64,000 nt of DNA from Biomphalaria glabrata (taxonomy: Eukaryota > Mollusca > Gastropoda > Planorbidae). Location: NCBI RefSeq assembly GCF_947242115.1, contig NC_074728.1:6208425-6272424 (forward strand), read 5' to 3'. Made by a program: the position numbers and the translations under genes. Positions 1 to 10,000 of this stretch are shown piece by piece. Each line of letters starts with the position of its first letter. Position 1 is the stretch's first letter. Under the pieces are notes generated by a model. It searched no databases and had not been told where the DNA came from. It saw only the letters and a program-made list of their open reading frames with translations.

Positions 1-692
1 CCCCTTAGAGCCTGAAAAAAAGAGTTTACGTACATAAAAATCTATATATGTATAGGTCTGTGAATCGATCAATCGCGGATAAGAATTTATTTCCGGTTTC
101 CAGTCAAGATATAATATATAAGTTCAGACAGTCATCTTTAACTCTTTCTCTCCTAACTGACGATACCAGCGTTGATTCCACCGGAATGTGGTAAATAATT
201 ACTGAGAGAAAGAGTTAATCCCACCTTTATCTTCTTCATCTTCCGTTCCATACCATGCGCACCGTACATAAATAGTGAAGGACTAGGTTCAATTTTGGAC
301 AGGGTTTTTGCCTGGAACTAATAACTGTGACAGTCACTACAATAAACTACCAATAGCCGAAAAAGATCGCGTTCTTTCTCATTTACCAAACATAGTTATC
401 CTTAGTCGCAACAACAAGTGTATTCGCTAGTCAATTGGAGAGAGTTAAAAAAAACAACAAACAAAGAAATACTTTAAAGTTGGGCTTTGCAGTTGTCGTG
501 GAATGGTTAAAAAAAAAACAAAGAAACAAAGAAACATGAGATGTAGGGAAGACAAGAATGTTAAAACGAGGGACCAGCGTAATTTATTTTTTTACAGTCT
601 TTTTTTTTTTTTTTTGAACATTTTTTTTGTCTTAGCTCCATCTTTCTAGTTTTATCCAGTTTTTATCTTTTCTCTCTCTCTCTCTCTTTCTT

Positions 693-728
<36 letters not shown>

Positions 729-1043
729 GAAAAAAAAATTATCTGAATACTGAAAGATTTTTTCAATAATAGTTATCTCGCACTTTTAAGCATCTCTTGG
801 CTGTGTTTGTTTATATAGTATTATCTTCGTATTTACCTAATGTACACGCTTTGTTTATTGTTATACAATAATCGAAAACATTAATATTAAATTGTTCTTT
901 TTAAAGGTGGACCTTATTTTTTTTTTCTATTAAAATAAAAAGTGGTGAATATTAGTACATCTAATAATCACTGTTTCTGGGCTGGCAAATGGTAATTGTA
1001 TGCTAAGACAGCCCCCTCTCTGTTGTTTTCTTCAACCAATCAG
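1..1043 (+). other. Intron of the RNA-binding protein gene (upstream side)
   Basis: No coding exon is recognisable before the acceptor at 1041-1043. The stretch is AT-rich, with a TC-rich simple repeat (about 671-729) and several poly-T runs. It is read as an intron because the first exon seen begins in mid-protein at phase 0, so the 5' part of the gene, including any first RRM, must lie left of the window. Confidence 0.6.
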
Positions 1044-4000
1044 GTTCAGCCTACAACGATTATAGGTCCACCCCCCAATCCAGTAGCTGCGAGTGTTCCT
1101 ACAGTTGGACAGCCGACGCTAGTCTCTGCTCCTATGTTAGCTAGCCCGGTATGTTCCTTGTCTACTTTTATCATGTATGTTACTTTAAACAATTCTCCCC
1201 CATTCCACCAGCATTTTATTATTATTATTATTAGGTTCAACTTTTTTTTTTAAACTTTGCAGTTGGCACCAACATTTTTAAAAAAATCTTATCACCAACT
1301 TTGTTTCGTCCACAGACCTATATAATATAGATCTATACACTCTATATCGAATTATATATATATGTTATATTGATATAGTTATATAGGTCTGTGGCTTCGA
1401 TTAGTTGTCTTTCTGTGGTTTCGTCAAAAGTATTATAATCATGCACCCTAGTTGTAATATTAATCAGTGTATTTTCTTTCTAGCTTAATTAACTATGTAT
1501 GGTATATGCTTTCAGTAGTGCTACTCACGGTGCATGTTAAGTTAACACTAAATAAAAACTAACAATCATCTTTATAAAATAAAAACACATCAATAAAACA
1601 AAAATAGGACAGATTTGTGTAGGCTGTTTAAATAATATAAACTCGAATAATAGGTCTACACGCTTGAACGTACGTTCGCTTTTCTATAGTTAATAATGTA
1701 TTTATTAGCATGAACATTTATAAATCTACACCCTCAACAGGCAGGTTAGGTTTTTATGTCAAAAACTAAATTTCATCTATATATAAACATGGAACTATTC
1801 TAAAGGAACGCTGACTTCAAAACAGGCCTTTGCGCGTCCTTTCTGCGCACCCGGCACTGTAAAGAAGTAAAAGTAAAGTTCCCCTTTCAGACCTTGTGGT
1901 CTATAGGGCAGATGATGTAAAGGTCATCTGTTTCTGTGGCCCACGGTTAACGAGGGTGTCATGTGGCCAGCACAACGACCAACCGCCTTTACTTTTCCCC
2001 AACTAATGTCAGGTACCCATTTAGAGCTGGGTGGACTCAGAGGCGCCCGAAATGAAAATCCCAGTCTTCACCGGGATTCGAACCCGGTACCTTCGGTTCA
2101 GGAGTCAAGCGCTTTACCGCTCGGCCACCGCGCCTCCACCCTGCACTGTAGTTAGAAAAAAATTACAGAGACAAATAAGGATTTTACGTCTCGAACGCGC
2201 GCGATTTACCTGTGTTGATTAGAAAATGTTTTTTTTTTAAATTCTTTATAAACTGATTTTTAAAAACTTCACCCATTTTCAGTCGAGCTGTAATGGTAGA
2301 TATATTTTTTTTTAGAGTAAAAGATCATCACAATTTTTTTTTTAATTTTTCATCATCCTACTCAAAAATATATGTTCTCATGGATTCCAACGTTGGTTTT
2401 TTTCTACTAGATATGGTGCAGTTTGATGTGCTACTTGCAGATGAGCCTATCGTTCTGCATTAAGCGGAACCGTCTCGATAAAACATAAAAAAAAAACCTC
2501 ACATGTTACGCCGTTCCTCATTGGCACTTTTATTTTTGTTCCGCAAAGTCCGGATTCCGACAAAAGAAATCGTCATTATTTTTTATTCATGTAAAAATAA
2601 AATATTGAATACAAAATTAATTGATTGTTTATGTTTCGTCCTATAATGGCCTACATTTGGTTAAGCTTAGCGCTAATGTTTCGTTTATTCAATGACACGG
2701 GTAATTTTTAATCATGCCAAAACATTTTTGCGATAAGTTTCTAACACATTGATTTCTAAAATGAAAGAATAGAATCTAGTAAGGACTAGGATTCTAGACT
2801 ATGTCTAAATTCTAGTACGTATGTAACTGTGTATGTAGGTATGTCTTCGATAGAAATTAAAACCAGTTCAGACCATCGACTTGTATATCTGAAAATAGAT
2901 TTGAAACATTTGAAAAGTTTGTATCGATCTGTTTATAAAAAGCGCGTTCGAGGCGTAAAATCCTTCTTTGTCTCCATCATTTTATTTTGTAGGCATTGCA
3001 GGATGCGCGAGAACATGCGCAAAGAACCTGTTTTTTCTATGAGGTTTTGTAAAAAAAAAAAAACAAAAAAAAAACAAACTCGAAGTCGGCGTTCCTTTAG
3101 TATAGTTCCATGATACAATGTTCTAAAGAAACAATCTACACAAGTTATTTTGTGTAGATGTTTAGCTATTCTCGTCATACAAATTAGATTTCGTAAGCCT
3201 GTTCAGTTAGCCCTTTCCCTGTCAAGAATAAAATAAATGTAATTATCTTTTAGGCTTTGGCACAATAGATTTGTTTTGTAGTCGCCTATAGCTATGCTTT
3301 CCCCATTTCACCGCTTATTCACCTTTTTTTTTTCCACATAGCACTTAACAACAACAACAACAAAACTTGAAAGAAAAGAAATAGGTAGACGTTTATTTAC
3401 CGTGCTGTAATTTAAATATGAAAAGGGGAATGTAAACACTGATCAAAATCTCTTCTTTCATTATATATTAGGCCTATAGTCTACATGTGAGGAAAAAAAA
3501 GCTTGTGTTTTTTGCATTGATTTAATCTAGTCATCTCGGGTGGATTTTTTTTTTTTTTAATTATATAAGAAGTAGTTTCCAACTGACCTGTTAGTACTCA
3601 CATCCATGAGTGTTGAGCATAACAAAGAAGGTAGCCTCACCTTAGAAATTTCAAATTAGGTTACAAGATCTATCTAGATCTAAAATGATCAAGATATCAG
3701 TTAATTTAAAAAGGGGAAAAAAGCGATACTTTTTCCCGAAAAGTACTGTACTCTTATAAATAGAAGATTTGTTTGTTTAATTTCATTCACTTCCAAATTT
3801 CCATTGAATTTGAAATTTAGGCCTAGATATATCTAGATCTACAAAGTAAATTTCTAGATCCAGATCTAGACTTTTTTAACATTTATCCGAAAAGAAACGT
3901 CCTACGCGTTTTCCTAGGCTAGTCTAGTCTTGCATGCTAATCAATTTGGCCTACTTAATTCTGCCAAGTCTTTGGTTTTCCTGGCTGATTCGGGCAACCC

Positions 4001-7000
4001 ATCCCATGCTCTTAGACTTAGACTTAGATCTAGCACTAGGAAAGAAGGAGCGTTTGTACAAATTTGTCCTAGCATCTAGATCTATATATCTTTATTTATA
4101 TAATAAGTAAATAAACTAAAATGCCTAAATCTAATAAATTAATTAAATAAAATTAATACGAAAAAACAATGATTGTGTAACTCAAAAGTAAGATCTAGAG
4201 ACTATATCTAGGTGTAGGTAGATTATAAAATCTAGGACTATTATATAAAAATAAAGACTATCTATAGTAAGATCTATCTAGATTGAAGATTCTAGTTAGA
4301 TTAGCACCAGTAACACCTATATTTATTTATTTATTTTTTTTAAAGAATCTTTTAAAGCGGAAAGAAGTTTTTATTCTATTAATTTGTGTAGCTTGTAGTT
4401 AAATGGATCTAGACTAGTTACATGTAGATCTAGATCTATATATCCTTTGTATATCTCCCACCAATTTTCATCTACTATGTTGAAACGTGTAGAATAGACC
4501 TCGTTCACTTTATGTTCTTTTCTTTCTGGTCATACAATCTGTATCTCTATGTATTTTTAACGTCAATCTTGTATGAACCTTAATACCGACAATGTATATC
4601 TATATTTTTTCTGTCATTCACTACATTTTAATAGGATGACTGGAGTTTGTCCAATGGAAATTACTTCAAAATGGTACTTACTTTTTTTTTATTATTATCT
4701 CTTGTCTCTAGTCAAATTTTTTCATGTGATCAAATTTATTTCTTTGAAAAGAAACCAAAAAAAAAAATTACTATGTTTTAAAATGTTATTTATTACCCTG
4801 TATGTTAAAAAGTCAATGATATACAGGTCCAATGAGTAGGATATGTTAAGAAACTTAAGAGTTGTTAAATCATTCAGTAATAGCAAACAGTAATTGAACA
4901 GTAATATAAAGTGAACATTTTATACATTTCAATTTAATCAATTAACAATAATTTACATAAGTTTTAACAAAAGGACAACCTTTGGTCATCCGATTACATA
5001 ATCTAATTATTCCTCACTAGCTTTACAAAAATAAACATTAACTGAAAACTTTACATATTTGTACTTGATATTTGAAACAATGAGCCTTCTGTAAATCTTT
5101 GACTGACTTGTAAATTAATTTATATAGAGATTTACTAGTTAAGAAATATTCTGATCAGGGCTCAGCATAATAAACCTTTACATATATTTATCTATTTTTT
5201 TTTAGCCTACACTTACATACTCCTGGCATCATCCATGTATGACGTCTAGTCCTGTAAGTATCTTTTTTTTTTTCCTTTTCTTAAAATAAAAAATAGCTGA
5301 ATCAGTGTTAAGGCATTTCTAGGAATAGACGCATGCAGTGCCAGATTTAAGAAAGGGCAGGCGCGGCTACAGCACCGGGCGCTCCACAAGAAAGGGGCCT
5401 CCACAAAAGAGGTAAAAATATATCAGACTTTTGAGGGGTCAGAAACTACTTTATTTTTTAACTAACATTTTTTTCTCCTTTTTATGGCTGGCAAAAATGT
5501 TGTTATTTAGAAGTGTTTGCTTGTAGCATGCTTGGAAAAGTAAATACAGCCCTTGATTTAGGACCTTCTACCAAGGGCCCTACCCTCCAAAAACTAAAAA
5601 AATATACACTTGAAATTAAAATTTAAAAGAAAAATGAGATTAAATGTACAAGAACTCTGTTTCTTTCTTCTAAAATAAAGCATGCTTTTCAGATCTAAGT
5701 ATTTTTATTCATAATTGGATCTTTATTAAAGCTTTCAAAAAAATTGTGGGGGCCTCCACAAAAATCCATCCCTGGATACATGCGTTCAATAATGTGTGGA
5801 AATGAAAGTTTGTTAGAAAATAATTAGTATTTGGTGCATTCTTCTTCTGTGTTCTCATCTTTATGTTGGTTGGCTCAGATTAACTTTGCAACGGTACCCA
5901 GATCACGCAGCCAGTAGCGGCCTTAGGGGGTGGCAAGTGGGGAAACCGCGATAGGAGATTCCCTTGTCACCGTCAGGTTCGAAAACCAGACCAGTTCTCA
6001 TAAACTGGACTTGTTGCTCAATATTTCCTGGCATCTATATGATACCAATTATATTGAATTACCATGGAAGCTCTTAACATGACATTTTTGGTTTCGAAAA
6101 TACCGTTCAGTTTCGGTAAAGACAGTATCCCATGACCTGTACATTCCAAGCGGCTATCACTGTTTAACAGTGGCATAAAAAATAAAAGTCGTAGCCGGAA
6201 GCAACCAATCAAAAGAGTCTATTTCGTAAATAAAGCGTCACACAGTACTGTTATGTCGCACAGTACTGTTATGTCACACAGTACTGTTATGTCACACAGT
6301 ACTGTTATGTCGCATTAATGTATAAAACGAATGTGTACGTATAGACTTAACTGTTACTTTAGTTCACCATAGAAAACAAAGGGACGACGTTGTTTGGAAG
6401 GATTCCTTATTTTGTACTGTGGCCTAGCTCCTAAAGTTATTACAGCCAATCAGCATCCAGAAAGTTTGACGATGACGTTTCATTTCTTCCCCAATAGGCT
6501 ACTGTGCATATACACCGGGTGTCCGTGTGAAAACCTGTGTTTTCATTAGAAAGTCGGATATGCGAAAGTAAATAACCACTGCAACCATCCATACTTATAA
6601 GTATGTGTCAGCGTGGTTGGATTAAGCTCTGAGAATGTCGAATGGTAACACAATGAATAACTTGATAGTACAACAAATTAGAAAAGAAAAACTGCATTGA
6701 CGCACAGTCTTAGCAAGAATTCTAGCGATCGTTCAGAATTCTGCCAAAAAAAAAAAAAAAAGACAGCGCATTTCGTAGGAGAACAGTGAAACGGTCAGTT
6801 ATTAGGCTTGATTGATAAGCTTAACGAATTCGACCCAACCATGCAGAAAGAACATCTTCGGCAAATTAAGAACGCCAAGGCTCACAACCAGTACCTCGGA
6901 TATAGGAGTCAATACGAGCTTATTTTCCCGTCATCCTTGACTGCACGCTTGATGTTAGCCACAAAGAGCAGATCTCTTTTACAGAGCGTTTTGTGGACGT

Positions 7001-10000
7001 ATCAGATCCAGAAGGTGGAGAACACTTTGATATATTCAGAGTTCATAGGTCAATATAGTACAGTATAGTACTTAGGTAGAATGTTTTGTAACAAAAATAA
7101 GGCCTTCATCGTTAGAGACGGACGATTCCGTTAGCGTGACATAGTGCGATATATATAGTCTTCCCGTGTGACTCAGGGCCCCGCATATGACATTCGCCAA
7201 GTGCCCCGCGCTCTGCTAAGGCCGACTCTGCACGCAGCTCTCCACATAATTTTTCTTCTTTTTGGGCTAGAGTCTTCGTGCCTTTTAGTTTAGTATGCAT
7301 CTTTGTAGGGGATGATCAGCATTCTCTGGTGACACTCCACAAGGGCAAATTTTACCTTGTCCCTCTATTTGAAGCTTCCAGAACAATTAATATCTTTTTC
7401 TGTTCTGTCATGTGTGGAAATGATTTCTCAACTTTACCTTGTATTTACTTCTCACTTCAGAAGCTGTCATTTATAATCGTGACACGAGTCAAATGACTCT
7501 TCTGTAGATTTAACAATGAGCATCAATTATATGCTATATACTGTATATAGTTCAGTGTTTAATGCATCACTTATGTTTGCTTTGATTGTATATTATATAT
7601 ATGTGTTTAGAGATTAGCACATCACATATTTCACATTAACATGAATATTAAACAAACTTACCTAATCTATATTTTCTTTATTTTTAATATTATATATGAA
7701 GATCCTATTGTTTGGTAGAGAAGTCGATCAGAAAACTCAGAAATTTGTGGCTATGTGGTGATTAAAATGAGATGACTAATTTCTCATATATTATTATTTT
7801 TTTAGGGATTATAATAATTTTACTGTCGCTGACAAAATTATTTTATTATTTCATTTTTTTTTTATAACAATGAGCTAATAGTCAATTTCTGGCACTATTG
7901 TAATCAAGATTCATAAAATGGAAAAAAATTATTGCAAAAAAAAATATTAACAATAGAAGTGTCTAGACTTTTGTAATGTTAAAATGTTTGTAAATCCTTC
8001 CCTGTAAAAGAAAAGTCTCAATCAGGCTCAATCAATTGCAACTTAACATTCATGACCAAATGAATGGGAAGTGATTTCTCTGGAAGGTTTGAAGAATTAA
8101 ACCCCTTTTAGTGTACGTTTGAATAAAATGAATGCTAAAAAATAATAAAATAAGTGATGTATGTTTTAGATGCTTTTCCCATCTCATTGTACAAGCATCA
8201 ATTATTTTGTGACTTCTTGTCGTAGAATAAATAGTATAATTAGGCCTACTGGCCATAATCTTTCAGATTGCCTTCAACTCCTGATAAGTATAGGATGGTG
8301 TACTTTGTTTCAATGTATTTTTTGTTTTTGCTATTTAGATCGAGTTAAAATAAATTTAACACCAAATTAAATAACACAAAGTCATAAGTTCATCCCATAA
8401 AATAGATTCATTGTTTAAAGTTTGATGTTGTTGTGTTGGGGTGGGGGGTGGGGGGTGGGGATAACTAATTGTTTTTTGATAATTTTAAAAGGGTTTGACA
8501 GTTTTACACATGAACTATTATCTCTGTGCTTTGCATTGTCATTATGATAGTCAAGAGCTCCTATCCCATTTATCCTGCTTGAGATTTGGCTGGGATGTCT
8601 TCATTTTAGAAGGAGCTTCTGAAAATGACTAGTGCGATACAAGACTTATGACTTTGTGACAAACTTATTGTTGTGTGTTTGTGTTTTTAGCAATATCGCT
8701 TATTTTAAATAGGCCAGTTTTGTATTCTATATTGTGTTTCTTTCTTTCTTCAACAGGTCATGTACTGTTCACCTACTTCCTCTCCTGAAAATGCCGCATT
8801 AACTGTTAGTTATTGTTCTATTTATTGACATCATTGAGTTATTAGGCTATAAGCTTTACTGTAGAAGTAGGGTCCTCCGTCTTCTGAATTATGTTAACTG
8901 CTATTTAATTAATATAATTAAAGATTAATGGTATAGCCTTTGCATATCTTATCTTATATAATACAGACGTTACTTAAAAAAAGAAGACATCTATACATCA
9001 TCTTCTCTAGACATCTAACTCTAAACCTACCTACAAGAAATGATTAGATTCTAATTCGTGCTTAACTTCATTATAAAAAAAAACATATACTTATTAATAA
9101 TTTATTTTCAGTTGATGAATTTATCTGATAATCTAGAGACTATATTCATATGCCATTTGAATTTGATAAAGTTTGAAATCTAGAAACTATACAGAATTAC
9201 TAATAGAGATCTTAAATGTTAATGTCTATCTAGTGGGAATATTTAAAGTAGATCTCTTTAAATTTAACAAAAATAAATGCAGGAATTTTATTAAGAGATC
9301 TTCTCAGTGTAAGAATATTTTTGAATTGATAAATATATAATCTGTCCTGTACAGTTTAACAAGCTATTGACATAACCTTTAAACCTCACTTACCCTTATA
9401 TGCTATTGACAAATTAAATAGGATTGTTATATAAATGGCTGATTTGCTCTGTACTCATGCATGTCGTGATATATTAATCTACTATTTCTAGTGTTACACA
9501 ATTTATTTTTAATACAGTTCTTTCAACAAATCAAGGCCAGACTAACTGCTGAACTTTTATTATTGTATTTATCACTCTATAAATGATACAGTTTTTATGG
9601 TTGCCTTGTGGTATTCATTTGTCCTTATACTTATTAAAAATAGTCTTATTATACTTTTTTGATTTTGGTTTATTAACTTTCTTAATCTTGTTAATAGTTT
9701 GAAGTGGGTAAAAGAGTGTATCGAATCATGTTTTTTGGAAACCTAAGCATCTATACTTTCTAAAAATTATGACTAAGACTATGTCTCTGCTAAGACTATA
9801 AGACCATTTCTTACTTGATAGCTAATCTTAAAAAAAAAATTTAAGATGCACAATGGCTGAGTGAAAAATACTTGGCTTCTGAACCAGGTTTCCTGGGTTC
9901 GAATCTCATGAAGACTGGGATTTTGAATTTTGGGATATTTAGGGCGCCTCTGAGTCCACCCAATCTTAATGTGTACTTACAATAGTTGGGCAAAAGTAAA

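Noticed and set aside
2071-2135. A tRNA gene on the minus strand (good A and B boxes).
   Set aside because: The tRNA-like head continues into the same 3' body seen in seven other copies, so it is a SINE and not a functional tRNA gene.
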